Shown here: in pieces, positions 16,111 to 25,052 of the stretch
Layout: each line of letters starts with the position of its first letter
Position numbering within the stretch: position 1 is the first letter of the stretch
Source: Pedobacter endophyticus
GTDB taxonomy: Bacteria; Bacteroidota; Bacteroidia; Sphingobacteriales; Sphingobacteriaceae
NCBI RefSeq assembly: GCF_015679185.1
Contig: NZ_CP064939.1
Coordinates: 4,836,001 to 4,900,000 of the forward strand
Length of the DNA stretch: 64,000 nucleotides
Direction of reading: 5' to 3'
Translations under genes and position numbers: made by a program
Notes under the pieces: generated by a model
Seen by the model: only the letters and a program-made list of their open reading frames with translations
Databases searched by the model: none
Told to the model about the DNA's origin: nothing

Positions 16111-17790
16111 TTAATTCAACTTTTTATATCTAATTCGCTTCGGTGCTACATCGCCAAGTCGTTTTTTACGCTTCTCCTCATAATCAGAGTAATTACCCTC
16201 AAAAAAGTACACTTCGGAGTTTCCCTCAAAAGCGAGAATATGCGTACAAATCCGATCTAAAAACCACCTGTCGTGACTAATCACCACGGCACAACCGCCA
16301 AAGTTCTCCAAAGCTTCTTCTAACGCCCGTAGCGTATTTACATCAATATCGTTAGTCGGCTCATCGAGTAAAAGTACATTTGCACCTTTTTTCAAGGTAA
16401 TGGCCAAATGAACCCGATTGCGCTCTCCACCAGACAGTACACCTACTTTTTTCTGTTGATCGCCGCCGTTAAAGTTGAACTTCGACACATAAGCACGACC
16501 ATTTACTGCTTTATTGCCCAGTTGAATATTATCCAATCCATCGGTAATATTCTCGTAAACAGTTTTATCAGCATCTAAATCGTTGTGCATTTGATCTACA
16601 TAACCCAGCTCAACCGTTTCGCCCACGCGGAAAGTTCCGTTGTCGGCTTCCTCCTGACCAGTAATCAGACGGAACAGCGTGGTTTTACCCGCACCATTGG
16701 GACCAATAATACCCACAATGCCTGCCGGCGGAAGCGAAAAATTTAAGTTATCAAATAATACCTTATCGCCATAAGCCTTGGTTACATTGGTAGCTTCGAT
16801 TACCACATTGCCCAAACGTGGCCCCGCAGGGATGAAAAGCTCCAATTTATCTTCTCTTTCTCTGCCATCTTCCGAAGCCAGTTTATCATAGTTTGCCAAA
16901 CGGGCCTTCGATTTTGCATGTCGTGCCTTTGGAGCCATGCGCACCCATTCCAATTCGCGTTCGAGTGTTTTCTGACGCTTACTCTCGGTTTTTTCCTCTT
17001 GCGATAGACGTTTGGCCTTTTGATCTAACCAACTACTGTAATTCCCTTTCCACGGAATACCTTCACCGCGATCTAACTCTAAGATCCAGCCTGCAACATT
17101 ATCCAGGAAGTAACGATCGTGAGTTACTGCGATTACGGTACCTTCATAGTTCTGCAGGAATTGCTCTAACCAGTCGATACTTTCCGCATCCAAGTGGTTG
17201 GTTGGCTCATCCAGTAATAAAACATCGGGTTTTTGCAACAGCAAACGACACATAGCCACGCGGCGACGCTCACCCCCTGAAAGTACACCGATTTTTGTTT
17301 CAGGATCGGGACAACGTAAAGCGTCCATCGCTCTTTCTAACCTCGAATCTATTTCCCAGGCGCCCAAGGCATCAATTTTATCCTGAAGTTCGCCTTGTCT
17401 GGCCATTAGTTTATCCATCGCATCAGGATCCGAATAATTTTCTTCTAATCCGAAAGCTTCATTCACTTCTTCATATTCTTTCAAAATGGCTGTGATTTCG
17501 GCAACGCCTTCTTCAACCACCTCACGAACGGTTTTTTCAGGGTCGAGAATCGGCTCTTGCGCCAAATAGCCTACCGAATAGCCCGGCGAAAAAACCACTT
17601 CGCCCTGATAAGACTTATCTAAACCAGCAATAATCTTTAATAAAGATGACTTACCGGAGCCATTTAAACCGATAACGCCGATTTTAGCACCGTAAAAAAA
17701 GGAAAGGTAAATATTTTTTAAAACCTGTTTTTGTGGCGGGTAAATCTTGTTTACGCCTGCCATTGAAAAGATTATTTTTTCGTCGGACAT
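16111..17790 (-). CDS. ettA: Energy-dependent translational throttle protein EttA (ABC-F ATPase)
   Basis: The 559-residue protein (E. coli EttA is 555) has no membrane segments and carries two ABC cassettes. Cassette 1: GLNGSGKSS (about 41-49), LSGGERRRVAMCRLLL and LLLDEPTNHLDAESIDWLE (about 190-208). Cassette 2: GPNGAGKTT (about 362-370), LSGGERNRVHLA and LLLDEPTNDIDVNTLRALE. The linker between them holds the charged P-site tRNA interaction motif region (EEKTESKRQKTLERELEWVRMAPKARHAKSKAR). EttA binds the ribosomal E site and gates the first elongation steps according to ATP/ADP level. The gene is monocistronic: a promoter at 17809-17838 and a terminator right after the stop. Confidence 0.9.
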   Translation of the reverse strand: MSDEKIIFSMAGVNKIYPPQKQVLKNIYLSFFYGAKIGVIGLNGSGKSSLLKIIAGLDKSYQGEVVFSPGYSVGYLAQEPILDPEKTVREVVEEGVAEITAILKEYEEVNEAFGLEENYSDPDAMDKLMARQGELQDKIDALGAWEIDSRLERAMDALRCPDPETKIGVLSGGERRRVAMCRLLLQKPDVLLLDEPTNHLDAESIDWLEQFLQNYEGTVIAVTHDRYFLDNVAGWILELDRGEGIPWKGNYSSWLDQKAKRLSQEEKTESKRQKTLERELEWVRMAPKARHAKSKARLANYDKLASEDGREREDKLELFIPAGPRLGNVVIEATNVTKAYGDKVLFDNLNFSLPPAGIVGIIGPNGAGKTTLFRLITGQEEADNGTFRVGETVELGYVDQMHNDLDADKTVYENITDGLDNIQLGNKAVNGRAYVSKFNFNGGDQQKKVGVLSGGERNRVHLAITLKKGANVLLLDEPTNDIDVNTLRALEEALENFGGCAVVISHDRWFLDRICTHILAFEGNSEVYFFEGNYSDYEEKRKKRLGDVAPKRIRYKKLN

Positions 17791-17808
17791 ATTATTTTAT
17801 TTAAGTTA

Positions 17809-17838
17809 CAAATATAAAAACAACGCGTCCATTACAAA
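17809..17838 (-). promoter_or_regulatory. Bacteroidota-type promoter of ettA
   Basis: On the minus strand TTTG (17835-17838), 18 bases, then TATATTTG (17809-17816). The start codon at 17790 lies 18 bases past the -7 element, leaving a leader of about 12 bases. Confidence 0.7.
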
Positions 17839-17941
17839 GTGGTTTGTTGTAATCGTCCGAGTAATGGCAGGCAATGCATTTCCGCTGGCCGAGATTTGCA
17901 GTTCTATCGCTGGTCTTAGCGAGACGCTAAGACGAGATTGT

Positions 17942-18151
17942 TTGAACTTAATAACATCAAACTTGAACTTAATAACTGCTTGTTTGAACCTAATAACATC
18001 AAAATTGAACTTATTATCTTCTAACTTGAACTTAATAGCATCAAACTTGAACTTAATAACTGCTAATTTGAACTTAATAACCTCGAAGTTGAACCTAATA
18101 GCTTTGAATTCGAGCCTAATAGCATCGAACACGAGCCTGATAACCTGAGTT
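17942..18151. repeat. 21-bp tandem array, ten units
   Basis: Ten units of exactly 21 bases with consensus TTGAACYTAATARCATCAAAC start at 17942 and recur every 21 bases to 18151; the last two drift to TCGAGCCTAATAGC and ACGAGCCTGATAAC. The period is a multiple of three and stop-free, so it reads as a heptapeptide array on both strands (plus NLITSNL, minus FKFDVIK). That symmetry and the lack of a start region argue against coding. Two related units occur at 18825-18866. Confidence 0.9.
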
Positions 18152-18214
18152 CGATTATTATTTTATTTAAAAAAGTAGTTTAACCACATTCCCCAACCAC
18201 CACGTCATTCCCAC

Positions 18215-18319
18215 GCCCGCCTGACCGGACGGGCAGGAATGCTATTAAGTTAGGTAAAACATTATCATTAGGGTTTTGTCATTCTGAGCGCACCGCCCGC
18301 CTGACCGGACGGGCAGGAA
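18215..18319. repeat. Two copies of a GC-rich dispersed palindromic repeat
   Basis: GCCCGCCTGACCGGACGGGC occurs at 18215-18234 and again at 18295-18314. The first is followed by AATGCTATTAAGTTAGG. A third copy with the same tail is at 39378-39418 and decayed relatives are near 2312 and 39508. The arms CCCGCC and GGACGGG form a small GC-rich hairpin in AT-rich surroundings. Confidence 0.7.
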
Positions 18320-18483
18320 GAATCCCTAACTTATCGGCACAAAACCCAACGTACCCTACAACCCGCTCACGTTTTGGGCTGTGGGATGTTAGCGTTCGGT
18401 TTTTTATCGCTTGGAGATTCTTCCCCGAAGTATCGGGGCAGGCTATACCGACCATTGACATTTTCTGAAAACATTAAAAGACC

Positions 18484-18574
18484 GTCATTTCGACCAAAGT
18501 GCTCCAAAGGAGCTCCTGTGGAGGAGAAATCTTTGAGCCTTGCGGAAAGATTTCTCGGCTACGCTCGAAATGAC
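18484..18574. repeat. GTCAT-ended nested hairpin element
   Basis: Outer arms GTCATTTCGA (18484-18493) and TCGAAATGAC (18565-18574) are perfect inverted copies. Inner arms GAGAAATCTTT (18524-18534) and AAAGATTTCTC (18546-18556) are also perfect. The 91-base unit looks like a folded intergenic repeat. Confidence 0.75.
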
Positions 18575-18605
18575 GACCTCTCTTAGGAATATTCTTTTAA
18601 AATAA

Positions 18606-18653
18606 CGTCATTCATATTGATTTTTTTGAAAAATATTAAAATTCAGAATGACG
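18606..18653. repeat. Short GTCATTC / GAATGAC inverted element
   Basis: CGTCATTC and GAATGACG are perfect 8-base arms at either end of a 48-base AT-rich segment, directly after the nested hairpin. It appears to be a decayed member of the same GTCAT-ended group. Confidence 0.5.
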
Positions 18654-18824
18654 ACAAAAGAGCTTAACTTAATAGTATTGGGACGGGTAGGCAAGTGGTC
18701 CGGTACGTATATTGGATTAATGCATTGTGCTATTCTCTGCATTAAGACCCCCAGTCAAGCTGAGGGTGACGACCGGTCATGTTAAATAGCAGGTAAAACC
18801 CAATAAGAGGACGTTTATTAATCG

Positions 18825-18866
18825 AACTCCACCCTAATAACCGCCAACTCCACCCTAATAGCAAGC
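18825..18866. repeat. Two further units of the 21-bp family
   Basis: AACTCCACCCTAATAACCGCC is followed directly by AACTCCACCCTAATAGCAAGC. The period (21) and the core CCTAATARC match the array at 17942, 0.7 kb away, with the other positions diverged. The interval 18152-18886 otherwise holds only repeats. Confidence 0.65.
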
Positions 18867-18886
18867 TTCAACAATTCAATACTAGT

Positions 18887-21280
18887 TTACAACTTAAATT
18901 GCAGCGTAATATAATAAGTTCTCGGGTCGGAAGGCAAAATTCCCGGCCCGGGGTAACCGTCGGCTCTACGGGTAAAATATTTTTCGTTTAAAAGGTTGTT
19001 AATGCTGCCCGAAAGAGTAAACCATTTCCACTTATAACTTGCACTGAAATCCATTACCTGGTAAGCGGGCACTAACCCATCAACGGCTGTGTCAGTTTTT
19101 TCTGCATTGGTAGCATCAGAGTATTGCTGGTCAACGTATGAGTATTGAAGCGAAAGGTTATACGTTTTGTTGCCGAACGATGCACCTGTACGAAACAAAA
19201 GTGGAGGAACAAACTCAACCTGATTATCTTGAATTGCCGTTTCTGTAGAATTGATATAACGGGCATCGATTAAGGCGAAGTTAGTATAAACTGAAAGCTT
19301 GTGTTTGCTCTGGCCATGGGTAATTGCCTTTAAAATATCGGCCTCTATCAAGCTTTCAAAGCCGATATTTCTGCTATCGGCAATGTTTGCCCTAACGCGA
19401 CGGCTCAAACTATCAGAATCTTTTTTAAATACCGATCCAATCCTTCCGTTGTAACGCAGGTAAAAAACACTCAGGTCATAATACATCCATTCTTTCAGGT
19501 TGCCCCGAAGCCCGCCATCGGCAGTATAGCCGAATTCGTCGCTTAAGTTAGCGTCCACACGGGCATTTGGATTAACTACCCTGATATCGTTAAAGTTAAC
19601 GGACTTATAGTTTTGAGAAATGTTTGCATAAATCTCTAATTCATCAATCGGTTTGTAAGACGTTCCAACACCAAAAAATACAAACGAGCGATTGTTTTCT
19701 TTATGCTCGAGGTTTTTAATCGGGGGAGTGGTAACAAAGCGCAATTTCTCATAGTAATAGCCATCCGCTTTCGTACAAATATACTCAAATCGTACACCCG
19801 GCGTAATGCTCCATCGGTTAGTTATTCTAAAAATATTTTCGGTAAAGGCAGCTACGTTGGTTCCGGGGAAGTTAAACTTCGATTTACTGGCTTCATTTCC
19901 CGCATAATTGAAAGTAGGGCCAGAGCCGTCATCCGCATCGCCCTGCGCTCTGTCGGTACTGCCCCGATAAAACCGCACACCCGTTAAAAGCGAATTGTTT
20001 TTCATGTCCATTAAACCGTAATTATGCAGTAGCCGAAGCTCGGAACCAAAGTTGTTGTACGTGTCAGAAAGTAGATCCCTTGCCAGGCCATCATCTGGCC
20101 GGTTAATGTAATTGAGCACGCCCAGCGCATCGCGACCGGCATGCAGATAAAAATTCCGCCAGTTTAATTTGGTGCGTTCGCCTAACTGGTAATCGGCCGA
20201 AAGGCTAAATAGATTCCAGTTTACCTTAAACCAGTTTCTGGCCCGTACGGAGACAGCAGGATCAAGTGCAAAATCATTATCGGTAAGCCCGCCGGGTTGC
20301 TGAGCCAGGTAGTTCATGTGCGTATACTCTGCCGTTAGCTTTAGTTTATCACTAAAATCATAATCGAGATGCGCATAGGCACTTTTTTGATCAAAATGCC
20401 CGTTGGGTCGCCAATTATCGCCGCGTTTATATTGGTAGTAGATGTAATAGTTTAGTTTGTTCGCCTGCCCGCCAATGCTGTTAAATGAATTGAAAAAACC
20501 GAATGAGCCTGCAGTTTGCCTGCTGGTAAACTCGATTTCCTTATCCTTTGGCCCTTTTTTTAGCTGAAAATTAATGAGCCCGCCAAACTGCGTACCATAT
20601 TGCAAACTAGCCGCACCACGCACAATCTCGATCCGATCAAGCGCCTCAGTAGGCGGGGTGTAATAACTTTCGGGGTAGCCTAAAGCATCGGCACTGATGT
20701 CGTAACCATTTTGGCGGGTGTTAAAGTTCGATACGCGGCTGGGATTAAGCCCGCGACCGCCAATGCCCAGTTGCAGGCCGCCACCATCGTAGTCCCAAAT
20801 ATTTAAACCCGCAACACGGGCATAAATCTGCCTGGCGTTGTTGGTTGCCATATTGGCATTGATGTTAGCAAGATTGATTACTTCGGTTTTTTTGCCTGCA
20901 TAAATCGCCGTTCCCTCTACCTGCCTCAATTTGCCCGATGCGCCCTCGTTCTTCGCAGTAACATCTACATCGGCCAATTCGTGCGACTCCTCATCCGCAA
21001 GATCGAAATTGAGGATGAGATCCTTGTTTTTTATGATAAATGCCTTTACAAGCGTTTTTGCGCCAACGGCGGTTACTTTTATTTGGTAAGTGCCGGGAGC
21101 AAGCCCGTCAAAAAGATATTCGCCGTTTGCCCGGCTTGCGGTTTTAAGGTTTACGGGCAAAAGTGTCAGGCTAGCTGCCTCAACGCGGTTTTGATGCAAA
21201 GTGACGTGCCCCGATATTTTGAATTGTGCCTGAGCGAAAGTTGCGCTCAAAAGAAAAAGTGTGGTAAAAAATCTTCTCAT
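18887..21280 (-). CDS. TonB-dependent outer membrane receptor, probably for a ferric chelate
   Basis: The 797-residue protein has a signal peptide (MRRFFTTLFLLSATFAQAQ) and a carboxypeptidase-regulatory-like domain (ISGHVTLHQNRVEAA to about residue 95). The plug follows (VNLANINANMATNNARQIYARVAGLNIWDYDGGGLQLGIGGRGLNPSR, about 133-182; IEIVRGAASLQYGTQFGGLINFQLKKG). A 22-strand-type barrel ends with aromatic TYYITLQFKL, the usual C-terminal OM-insertion strand. The plug resembles FecA-like siderophore receptors. It is the last gene of the DUF4856-imelysin-HTTM operon: its ATG overlaps the HTTM stop by four bases. Metal uptake is inferred from family and neighbours; the ligand is unknown. Confidence 0.85.
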   Translation of the reverse strand: MRRFFTTLFLLSATFAQAQFKISGHVTLHQNRVEAASLTLLPVNLKTASRANGEYLFDGLAPGTYQIKVTAVGAKTLVKAFIIKNKDLILNFDLADEESHELADVDVTAKNEGASGKLRQVEGTAIYAGKKTEVINLANINANMATNNARQIYARVAGLNIWDYDGGGLQLGIGGRGLNPSRVSNFNTRQNGYDISADALGYPESYYTPPTEALDRIEIVRGAASLQYGTQFGGLINFQLKKGPKDKEIEFTSRQTAGSFGFFNSFNSIGGQANKLNYYIYYQYKRGDNWRPNGHFDQKSAYAHLDYDFSDKLKLTAEYTHMNYLAQQPGGLTDNDFALDPAVSVRARNWFKVNWNLFSLSADYQLGERTKLNWRNFYLHAGRDALGVLNYINRPDDGLARDLLSDTYNNFGSELRLLHNYGLMDMKNNSLLTGVRFYRGSTDRAQGDADDGSGPTFNYAGNEASKSKFNFPGTNVAAFTENIFRITNRWSITPGVRFEYICTKADGYYYEKLRFVTTPPIKNLEHKENNRSFVFFGVGTSYKPIDELEIYANISQNYKSVNFNDIRVVNPNARVDANLSDEFGYTADGGLRGNLKEWMYYDLSVFYLRYNGRIGSVFKKDSDSLSRRVRANIADSRNIGFESLIEADILKAITHGQSKHKLSVYTNFALIDARYINSTETAIQDNQVEFVPPLLFRTGASFGNKTYNLSLQYSYVDQQYSDATNAEKTDTAVDGLVPAYQVMDFSASYKWKWFTLSGSINNLLNEKYFTRRADGYPGPGILPSDPRTYYITLQFKL

Positions 21281-22659
21281 TTACTGTTTTTATAAAAGGG
21301 TAGAATCCATTGCACATGGCCGAAGCTTAACTGTTGGCTTGCCAGATCAATATTAGGATCGATGAAAGGCTGGGAGCGACGGCCATTTAGTGCTACAAAG
21401 CCCTCGGCAAAAATTTTTGGATCTTTTATGCCTTTTTTTTGGTATTCGGCCTTCAAAAAGTGAGCGTAACGGATAATCATATCGGGTTGCGTGCTCATCA
21501 TTTTTTCTTGCTGCGGCGTTAAGTATCTGGTGTTGTCAACCTCGAAGGTTTTTCCGGTTTTACTTTCTTTAACATAAAAAAAGGTGTTGCCCGATTTTTC
21601 CATCAACATTACCCGCCACGAAAACCGGTAACCTTCCTCGTACCAGAAAAGATGGCCAGGATACAATAAAAACCGCAAAGGAACAACAACTTGAATAACA
21701 AAGTACATGGTAAGCACCACGCTTAGAAACCTGGCTTGTATTACGGGCAGCAGTTTTGCTGGATTGATTGGGAAAATAGCCCGTCGGCGCACTCCAAGTA
21801 ACTTATCGTGAAACGTGCTGCTAAAAAAAAATAAGCTCGAAAGCATCATCACATACGGAAACATACCAATTGCGGGGAAGAATATCGCCGTACAAATGTG
21901 AAATCCAAGTACAGCTACAAAGGCATAATTCCGTGTTCGTTTGTGGATCAAAAAGAATGGGATCAAAAGATCGTAGGCTGCACCAAACCAGCTAAAAAGG
22001 TAGGCCACCCACTCTTTGTACATCAATTGGCCCACCAAAGGCAAGTGGCTTTTGGCTGGAAGCCAGATTTTCATGGGGATGGCTTCCAACATCCATTCGG
22101 GAGTGAGTTTGGCCAGACCGGCAAAAAAATAAACAATTGCCATTTGCAGCCTGATTACGCCAACAATCCACAGCGGAACATGAGTTATTTTTCTTTGGGG
22201 CGAAAACCAGATATCAACCGATTTGCAACGGCCAGCGGGCAACAAAATGAGCAAAAAGGCTACAATGCTTACAAAATAATAGTGGTTAAGGTAATTAGTT
22301 ACATCAATCAATTCTACGTAGGTAAAGCTGAGGAAGAACAAAATGGCCGAAAAACGATAAAGCAAGCCCAGCATAATGCCAATTGCCGATAGTCCCATAA
22401 TTAAGAAAAGCAGGTGCATGCCCGTTTCACCAAGGGGTTTTACCCACTCAAAACCCATATAGGTAAAATAGAACTGCGGCTTTACATAGAGGCTGTCGAT
22501 CCATCCATTTGCCCAAAAGCGAAGGGTGCTAAAGAGCATCAATGCACCAAAAATTATCCTAAAAGTTATTAATGGAGAAATGGATATTGGTCGGTTGATC
22601 TTTTCCAACCAATTATCCGTAGCGCCATTTTTATTAGGAGACAGAAATTTAGTCGCCAT
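21277..22659 (-). CDS. HTTM-domain (vitamin K-dependent gamma-carboxylase-like) membrane protein
   Basis: The 460-residue protein has many membrane helices in its first 310 residues. It shows the HTTM pattern RIIFGALMLFSTLRFW, ELIDVTNYLNHYYFVSIVAFLLILLPAGRCKSVD and MAIVYFFAGLAKLTPEWM, shared with gamma-glutamyl carboxylases. A C-terminal soluble segment follows (KTGKTFEVDNTRYLTPQQEKMMSTQPDMI). In bacteria HTTM proteins often sit beside imelysins and receptors, but their chemistry is not established. Its start overlaps the end of the imelysin gene by 11 bases and its end overlaps the receptor gene by four, so translation is tightly coupled. Confidence 0.85.
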   Translation of the reverse strand: MATKFLSPNKNGATDNWLEKINRPISISPLITFRIIFGALMLFSTLRFWANGWIDSLYVKPQFYFTYMGFEWVKPLGETGMHLLFLIMGLSAIGIMLGLLYRFSAILFFLSFTYVELIDVTNYLNHYYFVSIVAFLLILLPAGRCKSVDIWFSPQRKITHVPLWIVGVIRLQMAIVYFFAGLAKLTPEWMLEAIPMKIWLPAKSHLPLVGQLMYKEWVAYLFSWFGAAYDLLIPFFLIHKRTRNYAFVAVLGFHICTAIFFPAIGMFPYVMMLSSLFFFSSTFHDKLLGVRRRAIFPINPAKLLPVIQARFLSVVLTMYFVIQVVVPLRFLLYPGHLFWYEEGYRFSWRVMLMEKSGNTFFYVKESKTGKTFEVDNTRYLTPQQEKMMSTQPDMIIRYAHFLKAEYQKKGIKDPKIFAEGFVALNGRRSQPFIDPNIDLASQQLSFGHVQWILPFYKNSK

Positions 22660-23743
22660 CGTTATCCGTGTACGTAATTCTTACACTCAATGCAGAGGCC
22701 ATATCCGTTTTCAACGCGGTTAATAAAATTTGGATGTCTTTATAAGCTGCATCAACGGCAGGTTTGTTATTGGTTAACGAGTTTGCCAATGGCTCGGGAA
22801 TGGCCTTGAGTTTGGCAATAGTGTTATCAAAGTAGCTAAGAATATCGGTATTGAGCTTTTCTTTTTTAAGCGCTATTAAGTAGGCTGAAATGCCATTGCC
22901 CGAACTGCCGCCAACATATAAACGCTTTAAATTTGTTAGGTTCTCAATAGCAAGACTTAATGATATACCCGAATAGTAACCCTCGAGTTTAGTTTCAAAA
23001 ACCACCCCGGCCGATTGTTTCCCATACGGCCAGCCAATTCTTGGTCCTTTTAGCTGATCCATTTCGTAAGCAAACTGATTTACCATGTAGCCGATTGGGC
23101 TTCCGGCGTCGGATTTTGTATTGGCAACAAACTGGCTGCGGTAGCTGCTCTTCCAATTGGTAAGTACGCCCGAAGTAAGCGATTGCATGCGGGCCATCAC
23201 ATCCTGAATATATTTTTTGCGGTTCGCACTTCCCGAATCATTCAATTGGGTAACGGCATCGCTCGCGAAGAGCAGATAATCGAGCGCCGGAAAGCCCTGC
23301 TGATTAGCCGTTGCTGTAGCCTGAAGGTCGTAAGTGCCCGATTGGATTGACGATTCTATTTTAACCAGGTCCGAATCATCGTTGGTCATTGCCGGCAAGG
23401 TGTTCAAAAAATTATTTAACAGCACCGTTTCTGCAGGGCCGAACTGGCTAAAGGAAACGCGTTCGAAACTGAGGTAGGCCGTTTTAAAAACCGCTTTTAG
23501 CGTTTGTTGGTTGGCCTCGGTTGGGTTGCCTAAAAAACTGTTTATGGCCGTATTCAATGTGTTTAATTGTGTTTGCAGATCGGTGTAGGCCGGAATAATC
23601 AGGTTATCGGCATAATTTTGAAGCATTGCTGTTTTATCAAAGTTATTTACCACAGGCTCGTCGCTGGGCGAGCTTTTCTTGCTGCATGCACAAAGTATTG
23701 TAATGGCGCTGATTACAAAGCCGAAAAGTATTTTTTTGTTCAT
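22649..23743 (-). CDS. Imelysin-family (M75-like) lipoprotein
   Basis: The 364-residue protein starts with a lipoprotein signal (MNKKILFGFVISAITILCACSKKSS; lipidated Cys about 20). It shows the two four-helix halves of imelysins: LQNYADNLIIPAYTDLQTQLNTL, then FSQFGPAETVLLN, QQGFPALDYLLFA (about 153-165), and a second half from about residue 200. The usual GxHxxE motif reads GFPALD, so both His and Glu are missing; the name peptidase should not be taken literally. Imelysins are periplasmic or surface proteins linked to iron regulation. Second gene of the operon: the DUF4856 gene ends 109 bases upstream, and the HTTM gene overlaps its end. Confidence 0.85.
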   Translation of the reverse strand: MNKKILFGFVISAITILCACSKKSSPSDEPVVNNFDKTAMLQNYADNLIIPAYTDLQTQLNTLNTAINSFLGNPTEANQQTLKAVFKTAYLSFERVSFSQFGPAETVLLNNFLNTLPAMTNDDSDLVKIESSIQSGTYDLQATATANQQGFPALDYLLFASDAVTQLNDSGSANRKKYIQDVMARMQSLTSGVLTNWKSSYRSQFVANTKSDAGSPIGYMVNQFAYEMDQLKGPRIGWPYGKQSAGVVFETKLEGYYSGISLSLAIENLTNLKRLYVGGSSGNGISAYLIALKKEKLNTDILSYFDNTIAKLKAIPEPLANSLTNNKPAVDAAYKDIQILLTALKTDMASALSVRITYTDNDGD

Positions 23744-23801
23744 TTAATATCGTTTATAGATTGTTTGAAACACCTTATTCGAGATATCATTAAATGTCAA
23801 A

Positions 23802-23830
23802 CTCCCCGTGCTTTTATGTGGCACAGGGAG
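23802..23830 (-). terminator. Intercistronic hairpin, possible attenuator
   Basis: On the minus strand CTCCCTGTGC pairs with GCACGGGGAG (ten pairs, one G-U, nine-base loop), followed by TTTGACATTT. It lies in the 109-base gap between DUF4856 and imelysin and could lower expression of the last three genes relative to the first, or protect the 3' end of the first message. Confidence 0.5.
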
Positions 23831-23852
23831 CTGACTAGATATGATGATTTTC

Positions 23853-24956
23853 CTAGTCTGGGAGTCCGTAGCTTGTTTTTAAAATCAAAGCGGCTTGCTT
23901 AAGTTTTGTAAAGCCATTTTCGTTTATTAGAGCGTAAGCATCATTGGTACTGATAATATTGTACAAAGTGGTGTAATCTGCGTCAGACAATTTGCTGGTT
24001 GCTTTTACGCGATATTTTAATGCAATAACAAAACCATAAGCTTCTGATAAGTAATGCGCTTGAATGCCTAACTTACCAACATTTTTTGATTCTTGTGGAA
24101 TAGTAACATAGGCATAAGCTGCATTGGCTGCCAGTTTTTCCCAAGTGGCCTGAATATCAGTAATTGCCTGATCGCGTACCTTTACATCTTTAGCAGCAAT
24201 AGCAGCACGGCCCTTTAAAAAAGCATTGAAGATAATTTTCCCGGCCTCGATGTTTTTTCCTCTTTCTGCTAAATACCCTCCCCAAAGCGCAGGTTTCTTT
24301 GGAAATGAAAGACTTTTTAAAGGCTCAGCATCGTAATTTTTTTCAGGGGTATAATCCGTTGGTACTGCCAAATAACCAAAAGCCTCATCCCAGTGTTGTT
24401 GTTGGGTTGCAATAGTTGCATCAGAACGCACAGCAGAAAGCAAATCCATTGCCTGCTTAAAGAAAAGGCTGCCCATCATACCTTTTGTGGTAATCTGGCC
24501 GTATTCGTAGCCATTAGTGCCAACAATAATCTTGCTTGTGGCGGATCTTTCGATGTAACCTTCAGTTCCTTCACTAGCCATTACGTCATTTTTTTGACTA
24601 TTTTTTACCAATTCATCAATATAACCCTTAAATGCCGTTGCATCAGCGGTTTTATCAGCAAGTTTTAATCCCGAAGTATTTAAAGCTGCGTTTGCAAAAG
24701 GATTGTTGGTATTATTGAAGAGATTGGTTGCTTTTACAGCATCGAGTTTTGTACTTGTAGCACTTTTCATAAAACCATCTAACTCCAACATCATGCTTAC
24801 CCTTGTGGCAGATGAGGCGTAGTTTGCGCCCGAAAAATTATAAGTTGCAGGCACATCATAGGGCAGAATAACTTCTTCAGTAGTTTTATCTTTTTTACAA
24901 GCACTAAAAAGCGTGGCGGCAAGTAGCATTCCACCGGCCAATTTTTTGATTTCCAT
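23853..24956 (-). CDS. DUF4856 lipoprotein
   Basis: The 367-residue protein has a lipobox signal (MEIKKLAGGMLLAATLFSACKKDK, Cys about 20). Then VPATYNFSGANYASSATRVSMMLELDGFMKSA, GYIDELVKNSQKNDVMASEGTEGY and the long helical YLAVPTDYTPEK...WGGYLAERGKNIEAG...IFNAFLKGRAAIAAKD match DUF4856. The fold is related to imelysins, and members precede an imelysin gene in many Bacteroidota. First gene of the operon, divergent from the response regulator at 25089; an 11-bp direct repeat lies between. Probably outer-membrane anchored; role unknown. Confidence 0.85.
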   Translation of the reverse strand: MEIKKLAGGMLLAATLFSACKKDKTTEEVILPYDVPATYNFSGANYASSATRVSMMLELDGFMKSATSTKLDAVKATNLFNNTNNPFANAALNTSGLKLADKTADATAFKGYIDELVKNSQKNDVMASEGTEGYIERSATSKIIVGTNGYEYGQITTKGMMGSLFFKQAMDLLSAVRSDATIATQQQHWDEAFGYLAVPTDYTPEKNYDAEPLKSLSFPKKPALWGGYLAERGKNIEAGKIIFNAFLKGRAAIAAKDVKVRDQAITDIQATWEKLAANAAYAYVTIPQESKNVGKLGIQAHYLSEAYGFVIALKYRVKATSKLSDADYTTLYNIISTNDAYALINENGFTKLKQAALILKTSYGLPD

Positions 24957-25030
24957 TTTTCAATTTAATTTAATAAGTTATTTTGATTAAGTCTAAATAA
25001 ATCCTAACCTTGTTGCAAAGATTAATATCG

Positions 25031-25052
25031 TTTCTAAAGAATTTCTAAAGAA
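25031..25052. promoter_or_regulatory. 11-bp direct repeat, candidate response-regulator operator
   Basis: TTTCTAAAGAA occurs twice with no gap (25031-25041 and 25042-25052). OmpR/PhoB-type regulators bind direct repeats with an 11-bp period, and this one sits 36 bases before the regulator's start and 74 bases before the divergent DUF4856 gene. Binding is inferred, not shown. Confidence 0.5.

Noticed and set aside
17747..18148. 133-codon plus frame and 108-codon minus frame with heptapeptide repeats
   Set aside because: Both strands are open because the 21-bp unit lacks stops; the plus frame starts inside ettA on the other strand. No sign of protein-level selection.
17942..18151. CRISPR array
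   Set aside because: Units are contiguous at 21 bp with no unique spacers, and no cas genes are present.
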